From positions 2,418,001 to 2,482,000 of the forward strand of contig NZ_CP109785.1 of the NCBI RefSeq assembly GCF_025913575.1: a stretch of 64,000 nt of DNA, written 5' to 3'. The DNA is from Halocatena marina. Its GTDB lineage: Archaea > Halobacteriota > Halobacteria > Halobacteriales > Haloarculaceae. Under the pieces are notes generated by a model. It saw nothing but the letters and a program-made list of their open reading frames with translations, did not search any database and was not told where the DNA came from. Of this stretch, positions 46,458-55,951 are shown one piece after another; position 1 is the stretch's first letter, and every line of letters begins with the position of its first letter. The translations under genes and the position numbers were made by a program.

Positions 46458-49400
46458 ATGTCACTCGGCGAAAGTGAGATCAACTTCGACCCATCAACCG
46501 ATCGGGCGAACTACGACTACGTGAGCGACGATATTGCTCGACCAGACCTCCTCAATGACCTCAAACGGCTCGTCGATGACGATGACGATGTTCGGTTCGA
46601 TACGTACTCCAGACAGTTGTATGCGACCGATGCCAGCGCTTACGCGGTGTTGCCAATCGGCATCGTCTTTCCACGATCGAGTGACGACGTGGCTGCGGTC
46701 GTGGAGTACTGTGCCGAGCATGGAATCCCGGTGTTGCCCCGCGGCGGCGGAACGAGCCTCGGGGGACAGGCAGTCAACGAAGCGGTCGTTCTCGATTTTA
46801 CGAAGCATATGGATGGGCTGCTTTCGGTCGATCCCGAGTCTCGTACAGCAACCGCCCAGCCTGGTGCGATTCTCGGCGATATCGACGAGCAGCTCGAACC
46901 GCACGGATTGAAGTTTGCGCCAGATCCCGCGTGGGGTGATAAGAGTGCTCTTGGAGGGGCCATCGGCAACAATTCGACGGGAGCACACTCGCTGAAGTAC
47001 GGAAAGACCGACGCCTACATCGAAGCGTGTGAGGTTGTGCTCGCGGATGGTACAGCCACACGCTTTGGAGAGATTTCGGTCGATACGCTACGCGAGAGAG
47101 CGGACCCGACCGCCGACGAACTACGCGCACAAATCTACGCTGCCGTTCTCCGAATCATCGACGAGGAAGCAGAGGAAGTCGACCGCCGCTATCCAGATCT
47201 GAAACGGAACGTCTCGGGGTACAACCTCGATCGGCTCATCGAGGAAGCGCGAGAGGAGCACGCGACGAATGATGAAACACCGGCGACTGTGAACCTCGCG
47301 CGACTACTGGCGGGAAGTGAAGGAACGCTGGCGATCGTCACGGAGGCGACGGTCTCGCTCGAACCGATACCGGAAACGAAGTCGGTCGCGTTGCTGACGT
47401 ACGACTCTGTCCTCGATGCGGTAGCGGATGTTGATCCGATTCTCGATCACGATCCCGCGGCAGTCGAGGTGATGGACGACGTTTTGTTGGATCTCGCGCG
47501 CGCGACAGAAGAGTTCTCCAACGTCGTTGGGTTACTCCCCGAAGGAACTGATTCGGTGCTACTGGTCGAGTTCTACGCGGACAGCAACGAGGATGGCCGT
47601 CGAAAGGTCGAAGACCTCATCGCCGACCGCGTTCGGACGACGGACAACCACGACGCGGTAGCCGAGCAAAGCGATATGAAACGCGCGCGCCACGCACTGG
47701 AAGCACACGAAGCGGAAATGCGCGCCAAGTTCTGGAAAATGCGCAAGTCGGGGCTGCCGATTCTCCTCTCGCGCACGACTGATGAAAAGCATATCGCGTA
47801 CATCGAGGACACTGCTGTTCCCGCTGAAAACCTTCGTGGATACGTTGCTGACGTACAATCCATCCTCGATGAGCACGATACGTTCGCCAGCTACTACGCT
47901 CACGCTGGTCCGGGTGTCCTCCACATCCGTCCGCTTGTCAACACAAAAACGATCGAAGGCGTCGAAGAGATGGCCGCCATCGCAGACGAAATGACGGATC
48001 TTGTCGTCGAGTACGGTGGAAGCGTCTCTGGTGAGCACGGAGATGGTCACGCTCGTACACAGTGGAATCGAAAGCTCTACGGCGATCGTCTCTGGGGCGT
48101 GTTTCGTGACCTCAAAACCGCGTTTGATCCGGATTGGCTGCTCAACCCCGGAAACATTTGTGGCGATCACGACATGACACAAAATCTCCGATTCGACCCC
48201 GACTACGAGTTCGACGCGGGATTCGAGCCGTCGCTCGAATGGCCGACAGAGAACGGATTTCAGGGAATGGCCGAACTCTGTCACGGCTGTGGCGGCTGTC
48301 GGGGCCATCAATCGACTACAGGAGGCGTCATGTGTCCGACGTACCGGGCGGCTCACGAGGAGATCCAATCCACCCGAGGACGAGCGAACATGCTCCGTGC
48401 AGCGATGAGCGGACAGCTCGATCCAGAAGAACAGTTCACTGACGAGTTCATCCACGAAGTGCTCGATATGTGTATCGGCTGTAAAGGCTGTGCGAGAGAC
48501 TGTCCGAGCGAGGTGGACATGGCGAAGTTGAAAGCCGAGGTCACACACGAGTATCACCAGCGCAACGGTGCAAGCCTGCGCGATCGGCTCTTTGCGAATA
48601 TCGAGTCGCTCTCGGCGCTTGGGAGTGCGCTCGCTCCGCTCTCGAACGTGGCGATGCGGATGCCGGGTGCGGGCTGGCTTGCCGAAGCGACAGTTGGTAT
48701 CGCCCGCGAACGCGAGCTTCCTGCCTTTCGTTACGAGAGCTTCACAGACTGGTTCGAACAGCGCGGTCCGCGCGTCCCTGCCACCGATGCAACGCGGAAG
48801 GCGTTGCTGTTCCCCGATACGTACACGAACTACAACCATCCAGCGTCTGGGAGGGCGGCCGTCCGCGTGCTGGAGGCAGCGGGTGTTCATCTTCAGGTTC
48901 CCGACGTTACGGGGAGCGGTCGACCACCGTACTCGAAAGGATTTATCGATCAAGCGCGCAGGGTAGCCCAACGAAACGTCACCGCGCTTGCACCGATGGT
49001 CGAGGACTGCTGGGACGTCATCGTCGTCGAACCGTCTGATGCGGTGATGTTCCAGTTGGACTATCTCGATCTTCTCCCCGGACCGACCACCGAACTGATC
49101 GCAGAGAACACATACGGCGTGATGGAGTATCTCGACACCCACAGACTGGACGAATCGATGGCGTTCGATGCGCCCGATGAAGCCCTGACCTACCACGGGC
49201 ACTGCCATCAAAAGGCCACGAAAAAGGATCATCACGCTGTCGGTGTGCTCCGTCGAGCGGGTTTTTCCGTCGATCCACTCGACAGTGGCTGCTGTGGAAT
49301 GGCTGGGAGCTTCGGCTACGAGTCCGAACACTACTCGATGAGTAAAGCCATCGCTCGAATTCTATACGACCAAGTTGACGAAAGCACTGGTGACACCGTC

Positions 49401-49508
49401 GTTGCACCCGGTGCGTCGTGTCGCGCACAGCTCGACGACCACGTCGGTAAGAAACCACCACACCCAATCGAGAAAATGGCAACAGCACTGGGCGGCGAAG
49501 AGTCGTAA
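46458..49508 (+). CDS. FAD-linked oxidase fused to Fe-S/CCG domains (D-lactate dehydrogenase-like)
   Basis: A 1016-residue fusion. Residues 50-260 are an FAD-binding PCMH domain (PRGGGTSLGGQAVNEAVVLDF). Residues 260-560 are the linked oxidase C-domain, ending HGDGHARTQWNRKLYG. Around 610-680 there is a ferredoxin-like part (CHGCGGCRG and CIGCKGCARDCPS), and the C-terminal 300 residues carry CCG-type motifs (CHQK, SGCCGMAGSFG). This is the layout of large D-2-hydroxyacid (lactate or glycolate) dehydrogenases feeding the respiratory chain. No lactate transporter is nearby. Confidence 0.92.
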   Translation: MSLGESEINFDPSTDRANYDYVSDDIARPDLLNDLKRLVDDDDDVRFDTYSRQLYATDASAYAVLPIGIVFPRSSDDVAAVVEYCAEHGIPVLPRGGGTSLGGQAVNEAVVLDFTKHMDGLLSVDPESRTATAQPGAILGDIDEQLEPHGLKFAPDPAWGDKSALGGAIGNNSTGAHSLKYGKTDAYIEACEVVLADGTATRFGEISVDTLRERADPTADELRAQIYAAVLRIIDEEAEEVDRRYPDLKRNVSGYNLDRLIEEAREEHATNDETPATVNLARLLAGSEGTLAIVTEATVSLEPIPETKSVALLTYDSVLDAVADVDPILDHDPAAVEVMDDVLLDLARATEEFSNVVGLLPEGTDSVLLVEFYADSNEDGRRKVEDLIADRVRTTDNHDAVAEQSDMKRARHALEAHEAEMRAKFWKMRKSGLPILLSRTTDEKHIAYIEDTAVPAENLRGYVADVQSILDEHDTFASYYAHAGPGVLHIRPLVNTKTIEGVEEMAAIADEMTDLVVEYGGSVSGEHGDGHARTQWNRKLYGDRLWGVFRDLKTAFDPDWLLNPGNICGDHDMTQNLRFDPDYEFDAGFEPSLEWPTENGFQGMAELCHGCGGCRGHQSTTGGVMCPTYRAAHEEIQSTRGRANMLRAAMSGQLDPEEQFTDEFIHEVLDMCIGCKGCARDCPSEVDMAKLKAEVTHEYHQRNGASLRDRLFANIESLSALGSALAPLSNVAMRMPGAGWLAEATVGIARERELPAFRYESFTDWFEQRGPRVPATDATRKALLFPDTYTNYNHPASGRAAVRVLEAAGVHLQVPDVTGSGRPPYSKGFIDQARRVAQRNVTALAPMVEDCWDVIVVEPSDAVMFQLDYLDLLPGPTTELIAENTYGVMEYLDTHRLDESMAFDAPDEALTYHGHCHQKATKKDHHAVGVLRRAGFSVDPLDSGCCGMAGSFGYESEHYSMSKAIARILYDQVDESTGDTVVAPGASCRAQLDDHVGKKPPHPIEKMATALGGEES

Positions 49509-49543
49509 CCTATATCAAATCACCATCGGGTACTACTGAATGT

Positions 49544-49617
49544 GTCCGGGTTGGGGTAATGGTCATCCTTCAGGCTTGTGGAGCCTGAGACGCGGGTTCA
49601 ATTCTCGCACCCGGACC
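49544..49617 (+). tRNA. tRNA-His (GTG)
   Basis: 74 bases. Acceptor GTCCGGG pairs with CCCGGAC, discriminator C, D-arm starts TTGGGGTAATGG, the anticodon stem-loop CAGGC-TTGTGGA-GCCTG gives GTG, and the T-arm is GGGTTCAATTC. The extra G before base 1 is not encoded (a T is found there), so it would have to be added after transcription. CCA is not encoded. Confidence 0.92.
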
Positions 49618-49918
49618 TGTTTTCTCTCGATGCTAATTGGTGAGTATCGCTACTGAGAGAGCGTGTAGGTCAGAAATAACGATACGATCGATAGTACGCG
49701 AGACATCGCTCAGACTGCAGCTATCGAGTGGTACCTCATATCCAATCAACGACACGCTAGTTTCGAGCCATCAAACTGGCGAGTCTGTCTCGCAACGCCC
49801 GGGACGCCCCGGGTGTGATTCGGATCCCGAGTGATGATCGATCCAACAGTCGAACAACGTCGACGGTCACCATACTTTTGCACGTAATCGTTGTACTGAC
49901 ATACTACAGAGATCTGTT
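49618..49918. other. Gap after tRNA-His, no gene seen
   Basis: 301 bases after the tRNA with no credible open frame and no copy of the tRNA 3' end. It leads into the AT-rich patch. Confidence 0.4.
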
Positions 49919-50218
49919 ATGGATTTTAGTAAGTACCAACGATCGTTGTTCAAAAAGCCGTGGAAGAAAATGGCTGAGCGGGCGTTTTTCGGCTTCTCTG
50001 TCCTATGTACGGTGTACTTTCTACGGAACGGCAACGGGCAACTCGCGCTCTTGGCTGGCGGTGGGCTGATCTGCATTTCACTGTCCCAACTCCTCCACAA
50101 AGAACGTCATGAGGCGTCGACCGTTCTCTGGCTCGCGGGACTCGTGCTGTATGTGTGTCTGTTGTTATTCACCAACGTCGTCTTTCCTGAGATCCTCTTC
50201 ATCTTTGATGGAGTGTGA
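49919..50218 (+). CDS. Hypothetical membrane protein in AT-rich patch
   Basis: A 99-residue protein: a basic N-terminus (KYQRSLFKKPWKKMAER) followed by three hydrophobic stretches at about 24-38, 42-58 and 69-95. No known family. It starts with ATG at 49919 and is followed by 375 bases without a clear gene. Confidence 0.6.
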   Translation: MDFSKYQRSLFKKPWKKMAERAFFGFSVLCTVYFLRNGNGQLALLAGGGLICISLSQLLHKERHEASTVLWLAGLVLYVCLLLFTNVVFPEILFIFDGV

Positions 50219-50595
50219 TACGATTGTGTGGTGTGCGTGTTTCCTGAATCCACGAACAATGCGATTCAGAACAGAAATCTCCAGTCGAATATTTTGAAAG
50301 AGCACTGTATGTTCCTGTCGGATAAAACAGGGAACATCACTACCAAACGACGAAACAGTCTACCGTGAACTAGATATGATTAAAAAAGTACTCATCTGCT
50401 ACATTCAAAATTATTTCGTCTAATGTCTATTAGAAACATATGCATACCTACTGGCTACATATAATTCAGTTTAGTTGTGGATCTAGTCTCAAAACAACCA
50501 TTTCACGTACAGATAGATATAATCCATGTCCATTCTATCCTAGTTTCGAGTCCACATTACTAGTATTTTTTAAGGAGGGAATTGGTATAATTACC
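50219..50595. other. AT-rich stretch, no gene seen
   Basis: 377 bases, among the most A/T-rich of the window, with many stops in all frames. It holds an aaggaggg purine run at 50570-50577, 18 bases before the ATG of the next gene, and several AT tracts that may be promoter elements. Confidence 0.4.
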
Positions 50596-51081
50596 ATGGT
50601 GATGTGGATAGTTCCGGTGGATGCAATGCTCTGGCACACGCTCGAATCACCAGTGAATTTGACCGAGTGGGATGGACGAACAATTGAATTTCCGTTTTTC
50701 GCTCGTGTCCTCGGTATTCGGACTGGTTCAGAGGAGAATGTCTGGAAACGCAATCGGCAGTACTGGGAGACAATGGATTCAGAGGATCCGTTGTTGATTT
50801 ACCGTACGGATTTAGAACGCTACATTGGATTTGGTCGAGTCGGACAGAAAGCAGAGACGACGTACTTTGGAAAAACGTACTGGGGAGACGAGTCAGCTGC
50901 TAGTATTTTTACTGTCGACGATTATGATGATTCACTCGATCTCTCCCCCGAGACGGTCAACGACGTTTTAGGATACGAAGAAGGGTTCCGACCGCACGGA
51001 CTCTCCAAAGTGAGCCCAGATCGACCAATCAGTGAGCTTCTGTTCTTCCTCGATGTGAGTCGAGGATACGTCAAAACATAG
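50596..51081 (+). CDS. Hypothetical protein, possible PUA/EVE-like fold
   Basis: A 161-residue protein. The segment RQYWETMDSEDPLLIYRTDLERYIGFGRV recalls the strand-rich core of EVE/PUA-like domains, which bind modified nucleic acid bases, but I cannot confirm it. The rest is acidic (TVDDYDDSLDLSPETVNDVLGYEEGF). ATG at 50596 was chosen; a strong purine run (aaggaggg) lies 18 bases upstream, farther than a normal Shine-Dalgarno site. It lies in AT-rich DNA. Confidence 0.55.
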   Translation: MVMWIVPVDAMLWHTLESPVNLTEWDGRTIEFPFFARVLGIRTGSEENVWKRNRQYWETMDSEDPLLIYRTDLERYIGFGRVGQKAETTYFGKTYWGDESAASIFTVDDYDDSLDLSPETVNDVLGYEEGFRPHGLSKVSPDRPISELLFFLDVSRGYVKT

Positions 51082-51174
51082 ACTGTACGGAATATCGTAC
51101 AAAGTCCGTTTGGTGAATTTTGACCGCCATAGCAATAAATTGAATTGTCATAACCCAACAGCTACATCTATGTT

Positions 51175-51723
51175 TCAATATATCGTGGGGAGTAAAGTCA
51201 ACGTGGCGATGGAGATAGTCAGCGGTGCTGTGACGGTGGTGACGAACACTGCAGCGGCTGCGGTGAACAGCGCACTACCAGCGGCGGAGTAGGCAACGAA
51301 CTTTCGACGGTTCATCCCAGCGAAACCGGCCGGGATCGAGATAAGCGAGCGCACGGCCGGGAGTAACCGCCCCCAGAACACGGTCTGCTCTCCCCAGCGT
51401 TGAAACCAGTAGCGCGCCCGGTCGATGTCACGTTCAGAAACCCGGACGTATCGACCATAGTGGTTGAGAGCCTCGTGGCTTGTCGCACCGAAGACGTAGT
51501 ACGCGAACAGACTACCGAGAGTCGCACCCGCAGTCCCCACGAGAACGAACGCACAGAACGACGTCACACCTGTGACGAGCAGTTCTGCAGCGGCCGGGAC
51601 GACGACTTCGCTCGGAACGAATGGAAACACCATCGACGACTCACCGAACATGAACAGAAAAAACGCGAGGTATCCGTACTGCGTGAGAAGCGCGAGCAGT
51701 GCATCTGTCGACCACTGGAACAC
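51175..51723 (-). CDS. DedA family membrane protein
   Basis: A 182-residue DedA/VTT protein. It has the early helix with GESSMVFPFVPSEVVVPAAAEL and the central GTAGATLGSLFAYYVFG. The family motif WGEQTVFWGRLLPAVRSLISIPAGFAGMNRRKFVAYSAAG contains the conserved Arg and Pro. DedA proteins move undecaprenyl-type or other lipids and affect membrane potential. It starts with GTG at 51723. Its 3' end borders the AT-rich patch. Confidence 0.92.
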   Translation of the reverse strand: MFQWSTDALLALLTQYGYLAFFLFMFGESSMVFPFVPSEVVVPAAAELLVTGVTSFCAFVLVGTAGATLGSLFAYYVFGATSHEALNHYGRYVRVSERDIDRARYWFQRWGEQTVFWGRLLPAVRSLISIPAGFAGMNRRKFVAYSAAGSALFTAAAAVFVTTVTAPLTISIATLTLLPTIY

Positions 51724-52115
51724 AGTCCTCTTTTACCGCGTGCGCGTTTTGCACTTTTGCTCCACCCCAAGATGGCTTCAAGCGTAGTCTAAAGACGTTC
51801 CGTCAGTTCTGAGAATACGTACACACACAAACGACGTGAATAGCGTGAGTTCACGGGTGCTCCCGGGGCGCTAGCAATCGCTGAAACGTGCAAAGCGTGG
51901 TGATCACCGGTCAGCCTGTCGGAGTGTGGCCCACCAAAGCGACACCATTGCGTCTGAGAATGAAAAGACGCACGCGTGAAGGACGGAACATGCACTCACG
52001 AGCCGTCCGGATGAGATGATTTCCATCTCGAACAAACAGGGAATCCCGGCCTTCAGGATGGTGGTAGTTGATAGAAGGGGCAACGCATATTTTCGGGAAC
52101 TACGACTGTCGATGT
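51724..52115. other. Gap with hairpin and IS200/IS605-type end-like sequence
   Basis: 392 bases without a credible gene. It holds a perfect 6-bp hairpin at 51950-51971 (GCGTCT/AGACGC) and, at 52039-52072, a stretch with the look of an IS200/IS605 right end (see that entry). The promoter of the CinA-like gene must lie at its right end (CATATTTT near 52087). Confidence 0.4.
52039..52072 (+). mobile_element. Degenerate right-end remnant of an IS200/IS605-type element (possible)
   Basis: GGGAATCCC, then GGCCTTCAGGATGGTGG and TAGTTGAT. Intact haloarchaeal IS1341/IS605 right ends read like GAATCCCCGCCCTTCAGGG, then a G-rich arm and a TC-AA end. Here the stem after TTCA keeps only part of its pairing. 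No transposase or TnpB gene survives beside it. Confidence 0.35.
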
Positions 52116-52838
52116 ATGCAGGTGGCTCTTCTAACGGTCGGTGACGAACTCCTTTCGGGGGACACGGAGAACACGAATGCGACGTGGCTTGCTCGCCAGC
52201 TTTCAGGGCGCGGCGTTGCGGTGAAACGAATCGCGGTCGTACCAGATGAGGTATCCGTTATTGCAGAACACGTCAGTAAGTACAGCACGGCGTTCGATGC
52301 GACGCTCGTCACCGGTGGACTCGGTCGAACACCAGACGACGTGACGATGGACGGTGTTGCCCGCGCGTTCGATCGATCGTTACAACCGAACGAACTGGCT
52401 CGAGCTGATATCGAGCAGACAGTCGCTGCACTCGCTGAACGTCGCCCGAATCTTTCATTCGACATCGAAATTGAGACAGAGGCAGCAATCCCGGAGAATG
52501 CACGACCGCTCATCAACGACGCTGGGCTTTCACCAGGATGTGTACTCGAGACGGTCTACGTGCTCCCAGGCATTCCAGAAGAGATGCGATCGATGTTTAC
52601 ATCAGTTGCAGACGAGTTCGCTGGTGAAGTTCAGACGAGAGTTCTCTACACCAACGATCCGGAGTCGAATCTCGTCGGTACGCTCACGGACGCACGCGAT
52701 CGCTTCGACGTAGGCGTCGGGTGCTATCCCAACCGGGATGCAGGACACAACAGACTGAAACTCAGTGGAACGGACAAAAGCGCGCTCGAAACAGCCGAGT
52801 CGTGGTTGCGCGATCGAGTTACCGTGGTTGAGGAGTAA
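52116..52838 (+). CDS. CinA-like molybdopterin-binding protein
   Basis: A 240-residue protein of the MoCF/CinA N-terminal family: VGDELLSGDTENTNATWLARQLSGRGVAV, VTGGLGRTPDDVTMDGVARAF, and PGIPEEMRSMF. The fold binds molybdopterin or nucleotides. Full-length CinA also has a C-terminal nicotinamide-nucleotide deamidase that is absent here. The role in archaea is unknown. ATG at 52116 begins the first strand; the earlier codons read through the upstream gap. Confidence 0.88.
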   Translation: MQVALLTVGDELLSGDTENTNATWLARQLSGRGVAVKRIAVVPDEVSVIAEHVSKYSTAFDATLVTGGLGRTPDDVTMDGVARAFDRSLQPNELARADIEQTVAALAERRPNLSFDIEIETEAAIPENARPLINDAGLSPGCVLETVYVLPGIPEEMRSMFTSVADEFAGEVQTRVLYTNDPESNLVGTLTDARDRFDVGVGCYPNRDAGHNRLKLSGTDKSALETAESWLRDRVTVVEE

Positions 52839-52843
52839 TCCGA

Positions 52844-54061
52844 TCAGCGTGCTTCACGCGGATAGCCGGTCGAGTGGTCCGACTGCGATCCGGTCCGCGG
52901 TTCCAGCGAACCGCTCGAACGAATGACTGCGAGCGCAGTCATCAGATCCGATCGAGTGAGCAACCCAGCGAACTCCTCATCGTCCATGACAAGGAGTCGA
53001 CCGATGTTCTCCTCTTGCATCATCGTGAGTGCCTCTAACGCGTCCTCATTGACATCCACAGTGACGAGATCCGTACTCATGATCTCCTCAACGCGGTAGG
53101 CGTCCTGTTCGACTTCATTGACGCTCTTTGCGTCTTCGAGCGTGACGAGTCCAACAAGATGACCATCACGGAGCACTGGATAGCCAGTGTGGCGCTTCTG
53201 GAACATGTACTCGAGGAGTTCGGAGACGCTCGATTTCGCATCGACGGTGTTGACATTTTCCGCAGGTGTCATGACATCTCGCACACTGACACCCTCGAAG
53301 GCGGCGCTCATCATCGTCTGTTGTGCTTCGGAAGTCGCCCCGAGGTAGATGAAAAAGGCGATACCGACGAGGAAGATGTTGAATCCGACGAATAGCCCAA
53401 CGAGACCGAGCAGGATCGCAAAGAACTTCCCCACCTCGGCAGCGATTTCGGTCGCCCGCGCGTACGGACGGTTAATAGCGAGCAACGCACGAAGGATTCG
53501 TCCCCCGTCCATTGGAAACCCCGGCAGGAGATTGAATGCGGCCAGTGCGAGATTCGTAATAGCGAGATAACCGAGAACAAATAATAACGCAGCCGAACCG
53601 ACGCCGACGGCACCAGCCGGAAGAATCGAGGGGGTCGTCAAGAAGACGCCAAACAGTCCGATACCGAGACCGATACTCACGAGAGGACCCGCAATCGCAA
53701 TGTACAGTTCCTGTTCCCACTCTTCGGGCATTTCACTCAGTTGAGCGATACCACCGAACAGCCACAGCGTGATGGAGGAGATAGGATACCCATAGCGCCT
53801 CGCTACGAGAGAGTGTCCGAGCTCGTGGAGGAGGACGCTGGCGAACAACCCAATGGCAGCGACCAACCCAACGACAAACGGAACAACATCTCCAGAAAGT
53901 GCCGAAGAAACGATATCTACCGCAAAGTATTGGTTGAGGATACCGACCCAGATGTTCACCTCACTGCCGATGAGATACGCGAACAACGGCAGGACGAGCA
54001 GGAACGTCAGGTCAAGTTTAATGGGGATACCAAACGCGCTCCCGATACGGAAACTCCGCAT
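52844..54061 (-). CDS. Site-2 protease family protein with CBS domains
   Basis: A 405-residue membrane metalloprotease. The zinc site HELGH is at 79-83 in an early helix, and the third ligand is in NLLPGFPMDGGRILRALLA. Six or so helices are followed by two cytosolic CBS domains from residue 260 (VMTPAENVNTVDAKSSVSELLEYMFQKRH, and IMSTDLVTVDVNEDALEAL). Such proteases cut substrates inside the membrane, perhaps under control of a nucleotide bound to the CBS pair. ATG at 54061 is divergent from the cupin gene. Confidence 0.92.
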   Translation of the reverse strand: MRSFRIGSAFGIPIKLDLTFLLVLPLFAYLIGSEVNIWVGILNQYFAVDIVSSALSGDVVPFVVGLVAAIGLFASVLLHELGHSLVARRYGYPISSITLWLFGGIAQLSEMPEEWEQELYIAIAGPLVSIGLGIGLFGVFLTTPSILPAGAVGVGSAALLFVLGYLAITNLALAAFNLLPGFPMDGGRILRALLAINRPYARATEIAAEVGKFFAILLGLVGLFVGFNIFLVGIAFFIYLGATSEAQQTMMSAAFEGVSVRDVMTPAENVNTVDAKSSVSELLEYMFQKRHTGYPVLRDGHLVGLVTLEDAKSVNEVEQDAYRVEEIMSTDLVTVDVNEDALEALTMMQEENIGRLLVMDDEEFAGLLTRSDLMTALAVIRSSGSLEPRTGSQSDHSTGYPREAR

Positions 54062-54122
54062 ACTTCGTGCTACGGTATCAGTCCTCTTAACACCGAGGAC
54101 GAAGAACACTGTGTAGATTCGT

Positions 54123-54500
54123 ATGAGTGATCAGACACAACAGCCACTCGTCCGTCGCGCAGAAGAGATCGAGTACGAAACGGTCGCGGCTGCCGACGGT
54201 ATGGACAAGGGTGTCCTCATCGGTCCAGAGCACGGTGCACCGAACCTCGCTATCCGACGATTCTCGCTCGAACCCGGCGCAACGGTCCCAAAGCACACAA
54301 ACGAAATCGAGCACGAGCAGTACGTTCTCGCAGGGGAGTACGTCGTCGGTATTGATGACGAGGAATATACGGTGTCGGCTGGCGATTCGCTGTTCATTCC
54401 TGCTGACGTCGTTCACTGGTATCGGAACGACGGCGACGAGCAAGGCGCGTTCATTTGTGCCGTGCCAACAGGCGATGATGAAATCAACCTCGTAGAGTAA
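54123..54500 (+). CDS. Cupin-domain protein
   Basis: A 125-residue single cupin: PKHTNEIEHEQYVLAGEYVVGIDDEEYTV is motif 1 with the His/His/Glu-type ligands, and SLFIPADVVHWYRNDGDE is motif 2 with the second His. A metal-dependent small barrel; many such genes are redox or isomerase enzymes. The substrate is unknown. It is divergent from the site-2 protease gene by 61 bases. Confidence 0.9.
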   Translation: MSDQTQQPLVRRAEEIEYETVAAADGMDKGVLIGPEHGAPNLAIRRFSLEPGATVPKHTNEIEHEQYVLAGEYVVGIDDEEYTVSAGDSLFIPADVVHWYRNDGDEQGAFICAVPTGDDEINLVE

Positions 54501-54531
54501 CGTCTTCGATTCTCTTCTACTCTCTTCTGCG

Positions 54532-55782
54532 CTACTCTTCTGAGACGTGTGCGAGCACAGCGTCAGTGTCGTTTGGAACGGGTTCGGGGTCGTTCCCGGC
54601 AACAGCAGCCGCGTCAGGATCTTTCAGCAGGTGGCCGGTTGTGAGACAGACAACATCTTCGTCAGACTGTACGATGTCCTGTTTGCGAAGCTTTCTGAGA
54701 CCAGCAACGCTTGCAGCACTCGCGGGTTCGACGCCAATCCCTTCGCCAGCAAGATCTCGCTGTGCTTGTGTGATTTCTCTGTCGCTGACAGCGACGGCAG
54801 TCCCGTTCGTTTCGCGGATACCCGGTACTGCTTTCGGTGCGTTGACGGGGTTGCCGATCCGGATGGCTGTTGCCTTCGTCTCGACCTCGTCCCATCGACG
54901 AACCGGCTCGTCGCTTTCGATTGCTTCGACGATCGGTGCAGCGCCTTCGGCTTGGACGCCTGTCAGCTTTGGCACCTCCTCAGGCGTGAGCGCCCCCGAG
55001 GCGACGAGTTCGCGGAACGTCTTGTACAGTGCAGACGTGTTGCCAGCGTTGCCGACCGGGAGAACGATACGATCGGGGAATCGACCTTCGTCCCGGTAAT
55101 GGCGCTCCAGAATTTCGTGTCCGATGGTCTTCTGTCCCTCTAATCTGAATGGATTGAGTGAGTTCAGCAGATACGCCTCGCCACGGTCTGCGAGATCACG
55201 GACGATGTCGAGACAGTCATCGAAGTTGCCGTCAACCTCCAGAATGCGCGCTCCGTGGAGACTCGCCTGTGCGACTTTTCCCGCAGCAACCTTCCCCGCA
55301 GGCAATAAGACAAGCGTCTCCATCCCGGCGCGAGCACCGTACGCTGCGAGTGCTGCGCTCGTGTTCCCTGTGCTCGCACACACCAACCGTTCGACACCGA
55401 GCTCTTGGGCCACCCGAACGCCGACGGTCATCCCTCGATCCTTGAAGCTTCCCGTCGGATTCATCCCCTCGTGTTTGATGCGAAGCGTTCGAACGCCGAT
55501 GTCGTTCTCTAACCGAGGTGCGTAGTACAACGGCGTGGCCCCCTCAGGGAGTGAGACACCATCATCGAACGGGAGTGCGGCCGCGTATCGCCAGACGCCC
55601 GAACCAGAGAACGCATCAAACGTTGGATACTCGGCGTAGCGAACTTCGAGCAAGCCATCCGCGTCACTCGTATAGCGAACTCCGTCGAACGGAGCGTACG
55701 TCTCGCCGGTTTCGATACACTCCAACCAGATGCCGTCTGCTGCCTCAGGAGGCACGTGTTTTGAAAGCTGTAGGTTTGCCAT
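54532..55782 (-). CDS. thrC: Threonine synthase
   Basis: Converts O-phosphohomoserine to threonine with PLP. The 416-residue protein has the PLP Lys114 in NPTGSFKDRGMTVGV, the following ASTGNTSAALAAYGARAG, the glycine loop VGNAGNTSALYKTFREL near 245 and the C-terminal LTTGHLLKDPDAAAVAG. An N-terminal zinc-type pair is reduced (only one Cys, in ECIETG). It is a solitary gene; hom and thrB are not in the window. ATG at 55782 is standard. Confidence 0.94.
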   Translation of the reverse strand: MANLQLSKHVPPEAADGIWLECIETGETYAPFDGVRYTSDADGLLEVRYAEYPTFDAFSGSGVWRYAAALPFDDGVSLPEGATPLYYAPRLENDIGVRTLRIKHEGMNPTGSFKDRGMTVGVRVAQELGVERLVCASTGNTSAALAAYGARAGMETLVLLPAGKVAAGKVAQASLHGARILEVDGNFDDCLDIVRDLADRGEAYLLNSLNPFRLEGQKTIGHEILERHYRDEGRFPDRIVLPVGNAGNTSALYKTFRELVASGALTPEEVPKLTGVQAEGAAPIVEAIESDEPVRRWDEVETKATAIRIGNPVNAPKAVPGIRETNGTAVAVSDREITQAQRDLAGEGIGVEPASAASVAGLRKLRKQDIVQSDEDVVCLTTGHLLKDPDAAAVAGNDPEPVPNDTDAVLAHVSEE

Positions 55783-55951
55783 TGGTCGACGGTTGGCGCA
55801 TGAGAGATAAAAACCGGGCGGTCCCTCCGAACGCTGCCGTAAGTTCGAGATACATCAGGCAATACAGAGATCTCCGGAGACAGCCATAGATAAAGTACTA
55901 ATATTAATACAAAATATAACAGTTTATAAGTAATTACGACGTAGTTGAAGC

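Noticed and set aside
47559..49331. Open frame of 590 codons on the minus strand
   Set aside because: It runs antisense to the 1016-residue oxidoreductase gene, is rich in Arg, Val and Cys, unlike haloarchaeal proteins, and shows no domain.
49544..51170. Integrated element bounded by tRNA-His direct repeats
   Set aside because: No duplicate of the tRNA 3' end and no integrase gene was found in the AT-rich patch.
51950..51971. Hairpin GCGTCT/AGACGC considered as a terminator or small RNA
   Set aside because: No T-run follows, and no promoter or conserved box C/D pattern could be placed with confidence.
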